NCBI GenBank assembly: GCA_964486295.1
Contig: CAZAMF010000004.1
Span: 62,001 to 126,000 of the forward strand
Length of the DNA stretch: 64,000 bases
Reading direction: 5' to 3'
Origin: CALBZG01 sp964486295
GTDB lineage: Bacteria > Bacillota > Clostridia > Peptostreptococcales > Anaerovoracaceae
Shown in pieces: positions 7,889-16,430 of this stretch; positions within the stretch are counted from its first letter, which is position 1; each line of letters starts with the position of its first letter. The notes under the pieces were generated by a model. The model did not search any database. It was not told the origin of the DNA and worked only from the letters and a program-made list of their open reading frames with translations. Position numbers and translations under genes: made by a program.

Positions 7889-8449
7889 CTATTTTGCCCT
7901 GCCGAGATATTCTCCGCTTCGGGTGTCTATCTGAATAAGCTCTCCTTCTTCGATGAAGATCGGGACCTGGATCACTGCTCCGGTTTCCACTGTCGCCGCT
8001 TTAGTCACGTTTGTGGCAGTATCCCCTTTGACGCCCGGCTCGGTTTCGATGACCTTCAGGCTGACAAAGTTCGGAGCTTCCACCAGAAAAGCGATATCCT
8101 TGAAAAATTTGATCGTCGCTTCATCATTTTCACGCAGATAGAGGATCGCTTCCTGTACCTGTTCATATCCAAGCGGGATCTGCTCGAAATTTTCCTGATC
8201 CATAAAATAGTAAAGTTCGCCGTCGTTATAAAGATATTGCATCTGCTTTGTCTCGATCAAGGCCTTCGGGAACTTGTCATCCGGATTGAAAGCTTCTTCG
8301 CGGGTTGCTCCTGTAAGAATGTTCTTATACTTGGTTCTTACAAAAGCAGCACCTTTGCCCGGCTTCACATGCTGGAAATCAAGGACCACGTGTGGCTCTC
8401 CGTTGATCTCAAAAGTAATGCCCTTTCTAAAATCGCTTGCATAAATCAT
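7889..8449 (-). CDS. efp: Translation elongation factor P
   Basis: A 186-residue EF-P, the usual length, with the three beta-barrel domains. It relieves ribosome stalling at polyproline. The N-terminal MIYASDFRKGITFEING, the domain I loop around HVKPGKGAAFVRTKYKN (Lys at the tip, the modification site region) and the C-terminal PIFIEEGELIQIDTRSGEYL are typical. The ATG at 8449 is used because AAGGAG lies 8 nt ahead; an in-frame GTG three codons earlier overlaps that site. A strong promoter lies at 8504-8532. It is the first gene of a group with mltG and two tRNA wobble-modification genes, so three of the four act on translation. Confidence 0.95.
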   Translation of the reverse strand: MIYASDFRKGITFEINGEPHVVLDFQHVKPGKGAAFVRTKYKNILTGATREEAFNPDDKFPKALIETKQMQYLYNDGELYYFMDQENFEQIPLGYEQVQEAILYLRENDEATIKFFKDIAFLVEAPNFVSLKVIETEPGVKGDTATNVTKAATVETGAVIQVPIFIEEGELIQIDTRSGEYLGRAK

Positions 8450-8503
8450 AGTTTGCACTCCTTCTATCTCAATATTATTTATTTCTGCTGTTTATCGGTA
8501 ATT

Positions 8504-8532
8504 ATTATACCAAATCCGCTGAACATTGCCAA
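8504..8532 (-). promoter_or_regulatory. Sigma-A-type promoter before efp
   Basis: On the minus strand TTGGCA (8527-8532) and TATAAT (8504-8509) are 17 nt apart. It lies between the end of ylbF (8573) and efp, giving a leader of about 50 nt. No terminator was seen after ylbF, so read-through from the long upstream run is possible as well. Confidence 0.75.
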
Positions 8533-8572
8533 TATAAAGGTCCGGAACAATTTCGCGGTATTTAAAGGTATT

Positions 8573-8926
8573 TTAGTTGTTGCTGTTCGGATCCGGCATG
8601 GTTAGACCCATGGCATCTCCCAGTATCTGATAAACATCATTCATCATCATGGAAAAACGCATTTCGTGCTGCAGATACTCTGCTGCCAGCGGATCTTTCA
8701 GCATAATGCTGTAAAGCCCCTGGATGGATTCCATGACTTCAGGTCCCAGACTCTCGCCCATCAGCTGCTTTGCTTGGATTTCCATCTGTTTGCCCTGAAA
8801 ATCAGTCAGCATCTGTGACAGCTCAGGATTGGCTTCCACGGCTTTCTTCGCCTTTGAATACTGCTTGTACTCCTCGGATTCCTTGATTGCTTTTGCAAGA
8901 TTGTGGGCTTCATCATAAACGTTCAT
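8573..8926 (-). CDS. YlbF/YmcA family protein
   Basis: A 117-residue, all-helical protein of the YlbF/YmcA family (Com_YlbF). In Bacillus the YlbF-YmcA-YaaT complex binds RNase Y and steers mRNA maturation; clostridial single members are less studied. The start MNVYDEAHNLAKAIKESEEY and the central ANPELSQMLTDFQGKQMEIQ segment are typical of the family. GGAGGTG precedes the ATG. It begins immediately after the RNase J stop codon, so an RNase-regulator homologue is translationally coupled to an RNase gene, which fits a role in RNA turnover. Confidence 0.85.
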   Translation of the reverse strand: MNVYDEAHNLAKAIKESEEYKQYSKAKKAVEANPELSQMLTDFQGKQMEIQAKQLMGESLGPEVMESIQGLYSIMLKDPLAAEYLQHEMRFSMMMNDVYQILGDAMGLTMPDPNSNN

Positions 8927-8927
8927 T

Positions 8928-10607
8928 TTACACCTCCAGAAATATCGGTAATATAATCGGGTTACGCTTCGTCTTCTGATATATAAAACTTCTCAGCCCG
9001 TCCCTGACAGAGCTTTTACGAGAGTTCCAATCTTTTTTGTTGCTGATGGTGCTTTGCTCCAGTATGTCCGCCACAAGCTGTCTGGCCTCATTGATGAGGT
9101 CTTCGTTTTCTCTGACATACACAAATCCTCTGGAGACGATATCGGGGCCGGAAAGCACTTCACCGGTAGCCCCGTCAAAAGCCGCTACAACGATGATTAA
9201 GCCGGCTTCTGAAAGCATTTTTCTGTCCCGTAGAACAATGTTACCCACATCTCCGACTCCCAGTCCGTCTACCAGCACCGCCTCCGCGTGAACGACATCA
9301 CGCATCAATTCGGCGTTATCCTTATAGAGCAGCAGGCAGTCCCCGTTGCTGAGAATGAATATCCTTTCCTTATTCATGCCGATGCTTTCTGCGATTTCAG
9401 CGTGCTGATGAAGATGCCTATATTCACCATGCACCGGAATGAAGTATTTCGGTTTGATCAGCATATGGATGAGCTTCAGTTCTTCGGTACAGGCGTGGCC
9501 TGAAACATGGATGTCCGCCACGTCGGAATAAATGACCTGGGCGCCCTTTTCAAACAGCCGGTTGACAACATTGGAAACCGACGTTTCATTCCCCGGCACC
9601 GGTGTTGAACTCAGCACCACCACGTCGCCTTTTTTGATCTGCACCGCACGATGTTCGTTGGTCGCCATCCTGGACAATGCACTCATCGGTTCTCCCTGGG
9701 ATCCTGTTGTGATGATCACAAGTTCATTGTCCGGATAATTCTTGATCTTGTTGATGTCTACCAGAGTTCCCGCAGGAATATTCAGGTATTTTAAATCCGT
9801 TGCCAGGGTCACGACATTGACCATGCTCCGGCCGGATATAGCCACTTTGCGTTTGAACTTCACGGCGGCATCGATTATTTTCTGCACTCTGTGCACGTTG
9901 CTGGAGAAAGTCGCAACGATGATTCTGTTATTATAGTTCCTGAAAATCGTTTCCAGGGCTTCTCCTACGAATTTTTCCGATTTGGTGAAACCCGGCCGCC
10001 CTGCATTGGTCGAATCGGCCATCATGAGCGCTACACCTTTTTTCCCGATATGGGCAAGCCTTTGCAGATCCAGCGGATCTCCGTCCACAGGGGTATAGTC
10101 GATCTTAAAGTCGCCGGTATGGAAGACGACCCCTACCGGTGTGTCAATGGCAAGGCAGATCGCATCCGCTACCGAGTGCGTCGTTCTGATGGTCTCCACA
10201 TTGAAACATCCGATATTGATGTCATCCCCCGCTTTGATGACATTCATTTTTGCTTTGATATTATGCTCTTTCAGGCGGTTTTCAACCAGTCCGAGAGTCA
10301 GTCTGGTGCCCCAGATCGGCACATCCAGTACCTTCAGGAGATATGGTATGCCTCCGATATGATCCTCATGGCCATGAGTGATCACCAGTCCGCGGACCTT
10401 ATGAGCGTTGTTGACGAGATATGAAAAGTCCGGAATTACGATATCGATTCCGTAATGTTCATCCTCAGGAAAACTCATACCACAATCTATGATCAGGATG
10501 TCGTCTTCGTACTCCAGGATGGTCATGTTCTTACCTATTTCAGATAAGCCGCCCACCGGGATCACTTTTAGAGGATTGCCGCCTTTCCTTTTTTTTCTGT
10601 TATTCAT
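8928..10607 (-). CDS. rnj: Ribonuclease J
   Basis: A 559-residue metallo-beta-lactamase/beta-CASP nuclease with full RNase J length. The metal-binding motif HGHEDHIGG occurs at H78, H80, D82 and H83; TGDFKIDYTPVDG and ADSTNAGRPGFT follow, then the beta-CASP domain with TTGSQGEPMSALSRM and the VHGEYRHLHQHAEIA segment, and the C-terminal domain ending at 559. RNase J is both a 5'-3' exonuclease and an endonuclease in mRNA decay and 16S rRNA maturation. ylbF follows without a gap, and leuS lies 51 nt upstream. AAGGAG is about 15 nt before the ATG, an unusually long spacing. Confidence 0.95.
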   Translation of the reverse strand: MNNRKKRKGGNPLKVIPVGGLSEIGKNMTILEYEDDILIIDCGMSFPEDEHYGIDIVIPDFSYLVNNAHKVRGLVITHGHEDHIGGIPYLLKVLDVPIWGTRLTLGLVENRLKEHNIKAKMNVIKAGDDINIGCFNVETIRTTHSVADAICLAIDTPVGVVFHTGDFKIDYTPVDGDPLDLQRLAHIGKKGVALMMADSTNAGRPGFTKSEKFVGEALETIFRNYNNRIIVATFSSNVHRVQKIIDAAVKFKRKVAISGRSMVNVVTLATDLKYLNIPAGTLVDINKIKNYPDNELVIITTGSQGEPMSALSRMATNEHRAVQIKKGDVVVLSSTPVPGNETSVSNVVNRLFEKGAQVIYSDVADIHVSGHACTEELKLIHMLIKPKYFIPVHGEYRHLHQHAEIAESIGMNKERIFILSNGDCLLLYKDNAELMRDVVHAEAVLVDGLGVGDVGNIVLRDRKMLSEAGLIIVVAAFDGATGEVLSGPDIVSRGFVYVRENEDLINEARQLVADILEQSTISNKKDWNSRKSSVRDGLRSFIYQKTKRNPIILPIFLEV

Positions 10608-10658
10608 TTATATCTTTTGTTACTCCTTTTTTGTTCCTTTATATACAATAATGTTTTT

Positions 10659-13130
10659 CTATTTAACGACAATATTCAGTAGCTTATCCGGAACAGTCAC
10701 CACTTTGACGATCTGTCTACCTTCAGTCAGGACTGTGATTTTTTCAGACTGCATGCAATATTTTTCAAATTCGTCTTTATCCATCCCGCTGGCCACTTTC
10801 ATTCTATCCTTCACCTTGCCGTTGATCTGGACGACCACTTCCACAACATCCCGGGTCAAAGCGGCTTCGTCATATTTTGGCCATGGCGCATGATACAAGG
10901 ACTCCTTGTTCCCAAGGTGCTGCCACATTTCTTCACAGACATGCGGCGTGAACGGAGACAAGATCAGGATCACAGTCCTGATGGATTGCGCTATAAGACC
11001 CTCGTTGATTTCCGGTTTTTCCTTATACTTATAAAGCTCATTAACCAATTCCATAATGGATGAGATTGCTGTGTTGAAGTTGAATCTTCCGCCAATATCA
11101 TCCGTGCAGCGCTTGATGGCGTTGTTCAGCCTGTAGGCCAGTTCCTTATCGTTGTCATCAAGGATCGTATAGGTCGCCGGGGCGTTCTTCACCAGATCGG
11201 CCATTTCATATACTACTCTGTATACTCTGTTCAGGAATCTGAAGCTGCCTTCCACACCTGCGTCGGACCAGTCCAGTTCCCTTTCGGGAGGTGCTGCAAA
11301 TAAAATGAAAAGTCGTGCAGTGTCAGCACCATACTTTTTAATGATTTCTTCCGGTGAAACGACATTCCCGATGGACTTGCTCATTTTTTTGCCGTCCTTG
11401 ATGACCATGCCCTGGGTCAGCAGATTTCTAAAAGGTTCCTCGTGGGAAACCAGGCCCATGTCGTACAGAGCCATCTGGAAGAATCTTGAATACATGAGGT
11501 GCAGGATCGCATGTTCCACTCCGCCGATATACTGATCCACGTCCATCCAATATTTCTGCTTCTCGAAGTTGAACGCTTCTTTGGTATTGCGCGGATCACA
11601 GTATCTCAGGAAGTACCAGGAGCTGTCCAGGAATGTATCCATCGTATCCATTTCTCTTCTGGCTTTTGTGCCGCAGATCGGGCAGTTGCATTCCGCGAAC
11701 ACCTTGGAAGTGGTTAGCGGCGACTCCCCTTTACCTGTAAATTCAACATCCGTCGGCAGCATTACCGGCAGATTTTCCTCTTTTTCAGGCACCCATCCGC
11801 ATTTTTCGCAGTAAATCATCGGAATCGGCGCGCCCCAATACCGCTGCCTGGAGATCAGCCAGTCGCGGAGCCTAAAGTTGATGGATTTTTTTCCGATCCC
11901 CTTTTCTTCAATATAATCGATGATCTTTTCCAGCCCTTCGCGGTTGTTCAATCCGGTGAAAGCATCAGAGTTGATCATCCTGCCGTTGCTGATGTAAGCT
12001 TCTTTCAGATCGTTGATATCAATTTCCGGATCCTCTGCCTCAATGACTGGAATAATTTCCAGGTTGAATTTTTTTGCAAATTCAAAGTCACGCTCGTCGT
12101 GTGCCGGAACGGCCATAATAGCGCCGGTACCATAGTCCATCAGGACATAATCCGAAATAAAGATCGGGACTTTTTTGCCGTTCAACGGATTGATGCTGTA
12201 ACGGCCGATGAATACGCCGGTCTTTTCATTGGAGGTGGATGTTCTTTCGATGTCCGACATATGCTGGCATCTTTCGATATATTCCAGCGTTTCCTTTTCA
12301 TAAGCGGAACCCTTTGTCAAAGGCACAACAAACGGATGCTCCGGTGAAAGCACCATGTAGGTGACACCGTAAAGCGTGTCCGGACGAGTGGTAAAAATCC
12401 TGAGTTTTTCGCTGTAATCCTCGATTTCAAAATCCACTTCAGCACCGACGGATTTGCCGATCCAGTTTTTCTGCATGATTTTGACTTTATTCGGCCATCC
12501 TTCCAGAATCTCAAGATTCTCCAAAAGACGGTCCGCATAATCGGTGATTTTGAAATACCATTGTGAAAGCTGTTTTTTGCCAACAGCGGTCCCGCAGCGC
12601 TCACAGAAGCCGTCAACAACCTGCTCGTTTGCCAGAACCGTTTGACAGCTCGGGCACCAGTTGACCGGATTTTCCTTTTTGTAAGCAAGGCCCTTATTGA
12701 AAAGCTGAATAAACAGCCATTGCATCCACTTGTAATATTCAGGATGGCAGGTTGCGATACAACGATCCCAGTCATAGGAAAGACCCATTTCCTTGAGCTG
12801 TTCAGTCATCTCTTTGATATTGCTCCAGGTCCAGTCGGCAGGCGGGATCCCATGTTTGATGGCCGCGTTTTCAGCAGGCAGCCCAAAGCTGTCGTATCCC
12901 ATGGGATGCAGCACATTGTACCCTTCCATGGTTTTAAATCTGCTGATCACATCGCCGATTGAATAATTCCGCACATGCCCCATATGCAGTTTGCCTGAAG
13001 GATATGGAAACATCTCCAGAACATAGTACTTTTCTTTGGAAGCGTCCTCGGTCACTTTGAACATATTGGTCTGTTCCCAATAATTCTGCCACTTCTTTTC
13101 AATTTCGCTGAAATTGTATCTGTCTTCCAT
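10659..13130 (-). CDS. leuS: Leucyl-tRNA synthetase
   Basis: A class I leucyl-tRNA synthetase of 823 residues, the usual bacterial length. The HIGH-type motif is in FPYPSGKLHMGHVRNYSIGD, a zinc-ribbon-like insert in NWCPSCQTVLANEQ, the CP1 editing domain with GTGAIMAVPAHDERD, and the KMSKS loop in DGKKMSKSIGNVVSP. The start is set at the ATG at 13130 because GGAGGAAAATTAAG precedes it; the open frame runs 22 codons further but would invade rsfS. No T-box leader is present; the gene sits directly after rsfS with a 1-nt gap, so it is expressed from the operon. Confidence 0.96.
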   Translation of the reverse strand: MEDRYNFSEIEKKWQNYWEQTNMFKVTEDASKEKYYVLEMFPYPSGKLHMGHVRNYSIGDVISRFKTMEGYNVLHPMGYDSFGLPAENAAIKHGIPPADWTWSNIKEMTEQLKEMGLSYDWDRCIATCHPEYYKWMQWLFIQLFNKGLAYKKENPVNWCPSCQTVLANEQVVDGFCERCGTAVGKKQLSQWYFKITDYADRLLENLEILEGWPNKVKIMQKNWIGKSVGAEVDFEIEDYSEKLRIFTTRPDTLYGVTYMVLSPEHPFVVPLTKGSAYEKETLEYIERCQHMSDIERTSTSNEKTGVFIGRYSINPLNGKKVPIFISDYVLMDYGTGAIMAVPAHDERDFEFAKKFNLEIIPVIEAEDPEIDINDLKEAYISNGRMINSDAFTGLNNREGLEKIIDYIEEKGIGKKSINFRLRDWLISRQRYWGAPIPMIYCEKCGWVPEKEENLPVMLPTDVEFTGKGESPLTTSKVFAECNCPICGTKARREMDTMDTFLDSSWYFLRYCDPRNTKEAFNFEKQKYWMDVDQYIGGVEHAILHLMYSRFFQMALYDMGLVSHEEPFRNLLTQGMVIKDGKKMSKSIGNVVSPEEIIKKYGADTARLFILFAAPPERELDWSDAGVEGSFRFLNRVYRVVYEMADLVKNAPATYTILDDNDKELAYRLNNAIKRCTDDIGGRFNFNTAISSIMELVNELYKYKEKPEINEGLIAQSIRTVILILSPFTPHVCEEMWQHLGNKESLYHAPWPKYDEAALTRDVVEVVVQINGKVKDRMKVASGMDKDEFEKYCMQSEKITVLTEGRQIVKVVTVPDKLLNIVVK

Positions 13131-13131
13131 C

Positions 13132-13479
13132 TTAATTTTCCTCCAGAGTAATAAATTCGCAGTCTCCCCATACCTTCTCAATATTGTAGCGGTCACGCAT
13201 TTCCGTGCTCAAAACATTGACGATCACATCGCCGTAGTCCATCAGGATCCATCCCGATGTTTTTTTGCCTTCAATGCTCTTGGCAATGATGCCTTCCTTG
13301 GCGAATTTGTCATCCACTTCTTCGCTTAAAGCTCCCACTTGTCTTTCATTGGCTCCGGATGCCAGTATGAAATAATCGGCGAAGGATGCCTTCTTGCTGA
13401 TATCGATGATCAGCACATCTTTCGCTTTTTTATCATCCAGAATCTTTGCCGCCATCAGAGCCATTTCTTTATTGTTCAT
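13132..13479 (-). CDS. rsfS: Ribosomal silencing factor RsfS
   Basis: A 115-residue RsfS/Iojap-family protein that binds L14 on the 50S subunit and blocks subunit joining in starvation. DVLIIDISKKASFADYFILA, the central ANERQVGALSEEVDDKF and the ending SGWILMDYGDVIVNVL are the family hallmarks. GGAGAAATCAA precedes the ATG. It overlaps the end of the nadD-yqeK fusion by 11 nt. The nadD-yqeK-rsfS order is conserved in Firmicutes, which supports the call. Confidence 0.93.
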   Translation of the reverse strand: MNNKEMALMAAKILDDKKAKDVLIIDISKKASFADYFILASGANERQVGALSEEVDDKFAKEGIIAKSIEGKKTSGWILMDYGDVIVNVLSTEMRDRYNIEKVWGDCEFITLEEN

Positions 13480-14638
13480 TTGATTTCTCCTTTAATCCAT
13501 CTCTTATATAATCTCTTGCTTCCAATGTATCTTTGTCTAAATAAACACCTTTCTTCTCAATAAAGGCAATGGTGTTTTCCAGTGAACGAAGGACCGCTTC
13601 ATCCAGGCCCTTCCGGGCGATCTCCCTTAAATCTTCCACTCCGTCATACTCTCTGTTCGGTTCGATGGCATCGGCAAGGTAAATGATTTTTTCCAGCTTT
13701 GTCATGCCCCGTCTTCCTGTTGTATGGTATCTGACCGCGTTCAGGATGTCCGGATCATTGGCCCCGAAATCCCGTTCCATGATGATGGCAGCGATTTTAC
13801 CGTGGGCCAGGTTGGAATTGTCCTTGTAATGGCTGTCCAGGCCGAAATGCTTGACATACATGTTCAGCGAGCTTTCGGAAACTCCTCTGTACATATCATG
13901 GAACAAGGCAGCTGTCTTCGCCTTATTGACATCTTCTCCGTATATTTCCGCCAGTTCCATCGCCACTTTCGCCACCGCGAAGGTATGGATTTTTCGTTTC
14001 TCGGAAAAATTCATGCTGATGAAATCCAGGATCCGTTCATTTTTGTATAGTCCGTGCGTGCGGATATACTCCACTACCGCAGCGGGGACCAGTTCGCTGA
14101 TATCCTCCCCAAGTTCCGCACGGCGCCTGATTTCCGTAGAATTAATATCAAATTCCTTATTATTCAGTCTGGTTATTTTTGTTTCGTATAGGATCTCGGC
14201 TTTGCCGATCACTTCCTGCAGGTTTGCCTCCTTGTAGCCCGGTCTGGTTCCTACCAGAAAACTGTGTTCGCTGAGGATTTCCGCCGCGCCGTTCCACTTG
14301 AATATTTTTAAAAAAGCATCCGCCCCGATCAGAAAAAACAGTTCGGCTTCGGGCATGATCTCTCTGAAATGTCTTAAGGTGGTGACGGTATAAGAAATCT
14401 CGTCACGATCCAGTTCAAAGGTGCTGATCTCCGCTTTCGGCAGGTCCCTGATTGCCAGCTTCAGCATCTCGAGACGGTCATTTTCCGGAGTGATATCCTG
14501 ATCCTGTTTGAACGGCTGGACCTTTGCCGGCACAAATATCAGTCTGTCCAGCCCGGCTTCCTGTATCGCCTGAGCGGCCAGATTGATATGTCCGATATGC
14601 ACAGGGTCAAAGGTTCCGCCAAAAATTCCTATTCTCAT
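13469..14638 (-). CDS. nadD: NadD-YqeK fusion: nicotinate-nucleotide adenylyltransferase plus HD hydrolase
   Basis: A 389-residue protein joining two enzymes that are separate genes in Bacillus. Residues 1 to about 200 are NadD, which adenylates nicotinate mononucleotide in NAD synthesis: the nucleotidyltransferase motif GGTFDPVHIGH (H14, H17) and the late INSTEIRRR. From about 205 the YqeK domain follows (symmetrical Ap4A hydrolase, HD superfamily) with KRKIHTFAVAKVAMELA, the HD pair in TAALFHDMYRG, the AHGKIAAIIM helix and VRYHTTGRRGMTKLEKIIYL. The junction is a short linker with no stop codon. Its neighbours rsfS and aspS match the usual context. Both active sites look intact. Confidence 0.9.
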   Translation of the reverse strand: MRIGIFGGTFDPVHIGHINLAAQAIQEAGLDRLIFVPAKVQPFKQDQDITPENDRLEMLKLAIRDLPKAEISTFELDRDEISYTVTTLRHFREIMPEAELFFLIGADAFLKIFKWNGAAEILSEHSFLVGTRPGYKEANLQEVIGKAEILYETKITRLNNKEFDINSTEIRRRAELGEDISELVPAAVVEYIRTHGLYKNERILDFISMNFSEKRKIHTFAVAKVAMELAEIYGEDVNKAKTAALFHDMYRGVSESSLNMYVKHFGLDSHYKDNSNLAHGKIAAIIMERDFGANDPDILNAVRYHTTGRRGMTKLEKIIYLADAIEPNREYDGVEDLREIARKGLDEAVLRSLENTIAFIEKKGVYLDKDTLEARDYIRDGLKEKSNEQ

Positions 14639-14648
14639 TCAACTGATC

Positions 14649-16409
14649 CTATCTTAAGCGTATCGATAATTCTTCCAGCTGTGCCTCGTTGGCCAGACCC
14701 GGCGCTTCTGAAACCAGACACTGAGCCGCTTGGTTCTTCGGAAAAGCGATCATTTCCCTGATGCTGTTTTCTCCTGCCAGGAGCATGGCCAGCCTGTCCA
14801 GCCCGTAAGCCAATCCGCCATGGGGCGGAGTGCCGTATCTGAATGCCTCCAGTAGATAACCGAATTTTTCGGTCGCTTCTTCATCGGAAATGCCCAAGGC
14901 ATCAAACATCTTCTTCTGCAGAGCGCGGTCATGGATCCTGATGGATCCTCCTCCGAGCTCAACACCGTTTAATACGATATCGTAAGCCTTCGCTCTGACC
15001 TTCAGCGGATCAGTATCCAGCAGCTGTACCTCTTCAGGTCTCGGTGAAGTGAACGGATGATGCATAGCGGCCATCGAGCCGGTCTCATCGTCTCTTTCAA
15101 AGAGCGGGAAGTCCACTACCCAGAGAAAATCGAACTGATCGTCTTTCAGAAGACCCAGTTTCCCCGCCAGATCCCTTCTTAAAAATCCCAGTGCATCAAA
15201 TACCACTTTTGTTTTGTCGGCAACAATCAGCACCAGATCCCCGGGTTTGGCATCAAAGATGGCAAGGATTTCCTTCAGCTGGTCCTCATTAAAAAACTTT
15301 GATACAGAGGAGCTGATACTGTTTTGTTCATACTTGATCCAGACAAGTCCTCTAGCTCTGAAATGTTTGATCGAATCCGTCATTTTATCGATGTCTTTTC
15401 TGGAAAAAGCCCCTGCCCCGCCATCGATACAAATACCGCGGACATCTCCGCCATCGGCAATTGCCTGGTCGAAAACAACAAACCCGGAATTCTTCACCAC
15501 ATCGTTCAGTTTTTTCAGTTCGAAACCGAATCGGGTATCCGGTTTATCAGAGCCGAAACGCTCCATTGCTTCCTGATACGGGAACCTTGGAAACGGTGTT
15601 TTGATATCGATTCCCATTACTTCGCTCATCACCCTCTTCAGAAAACCCTCCTGAACTTCAATGACATCGTCCACATCAACAAACGACATTTCCAGGTCGA
15701 TCTGAGTGAACTCAGGCTGCCTGTCCGCTCTCAGATCTTCGTCGCGGAAGCATTTTGCGATCTGTATATATCGGTCTGTGCCGCCAACCATCAGCAACTG
15801 TTTATAAAGCTGAGGAGACTGCGGCAACGCAAAGAACCTGCCCGGATTGACTCTGGACGGAACCAGGTAGTCGCGGGCACCTTCCGGAGTCGGTTTGATC
15901 AGAATCGGCGTTTCCACTTCAGTGAAACCGCATTCTGCATAATAATCCCTGGCCACTTTCGCCAGTTTGGCCCGGAAAGCGAGATTCCTCTGCATTTTCT
16001 GCTTTCTGAGATCCAAATATCTGTATTTCAGTCTCAGATTTTCATCAACATGATCATCATCTTTAATATAAATCGGCGGCGTCTCGGCCTCGGAATACAG
16101 TGTCAGATCCGTTGCGAAAACTTCGATATCGCCGGTGGGCAGTTCGGAATTTTTAGCCTGCCTTTCTCTGACAACGCCTTTGATACCGATAACGTATTCA
16201 CTGCGAAGCGTTTTCGCTTTTTCTATCAGTTCGGCAGGTGTATTCTCATCAAAAATGATCTGAGTGATGCCGGTTTTGTCCCGGATATCCACAAAAACCA
16301 GGCTTCCCTTATCTCTCGCTTTAGCCACCCAGCCGTTTAACACGACCTCTTCACCAATTTGTTGCGAATTTAATACCCCGCACATATGCGTTCTTTTAAA
16401 TAATTCCAT
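14649..16409 (-). CDS. aspS: Aspartyl-tRNA synthetase
   Basis: A 586-residue class IIb AspRS of bacterial type with the GAD insert. Order: OB-fold anticodon domain (start MELFKRTHMCGVLN, then GWVAKARDKGSLVFVDIRDK), catalytic motif 2 in FRDEDLRADRQPEFTQIDLE, the GAD domain in the middle, and motif 3 in GLAYGLDRLAMLLAGE. GGAGACAGGA precedes the ATG. It follows hisS after 21 nt; the hisS-aspS pair is a common Firmicutes arrangement. The window does not show whether the enzyme is discriminating or charges tRNA-Asn as well. Confidence 0.96.
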   Translation of the reverse strand: MELFKRTHMCGVLNSQQIGEEVVLNGWVAKARDKGSLVFVDIRDKTGITQIIFDENTPAELIEKAKTLRSEYVIGIKGVVRERQAKNSELPTGDIEVFATDLTLYSEAETPPIYIKDDDHVDENLRLKYRYLDLRKQKMQRNLAFRAKLAKVARDYYAECGFTEVETPILIKPTPEGARDYLVPSRVNPGRFFALPQSPQLYKQLLMVGGTDRYIQIAKCFRDEDLRADRQPEFTQIDLEMSFVDVDDVIEVQEGFLKRVMSEVMGIDIKTPFPRFPYQEAMERFGSDKPDTRFGFELKKLNDVVKNSGFVVFDQAIADGGDVRGICIDGGAGAFSRKDIDKMTDSIKHFRARGLVWIKYEQNSISSSVSKFFNEDQLKEILAIFDAKPGDLVLIVADKTKVVFDALGFLRRDLAGKLGLLKDDQFDFLWVVDFPLFERDDETGSMAAMHHPFTSPRPEEVQLLDTDPLKVRAKAYDIVLNGVELGGGSIRIHDRALQKKMFDALGISDEEATEKFGYLLEAFRYGTPPHGGLAYGLDRLAMLLAGENSIREMIAFPKNQAAQCLVSEAPGLANEAQLEELSIRLR

Positions 16410-16430
16410 TCCTGTCTCCTCGTTTGCGAT

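Noticed and set aside
8450..8458. GTG start three codons upstream of efp
   Set aside because: It overlaps the AAGGAG ribosome binding site of the ATG at 8449, which is the family start.
13131..13196. Upstream extension of leuS by 22 codons
   Set aside because: It overlaps the end of rsfS, and the ATG at 13130 has a strong ribosome binding site and the family N-terminus.
15324..16340. A 338-codon open frame on the plus strand opposite aspS
   Set aside because: It has no family features, no ribosome binding site and lies wholly inside aspS; it is a shadow of codon usage on the coding strand. The same applies to frames at 22634-23488, 29712-30644 and 35384-36139.
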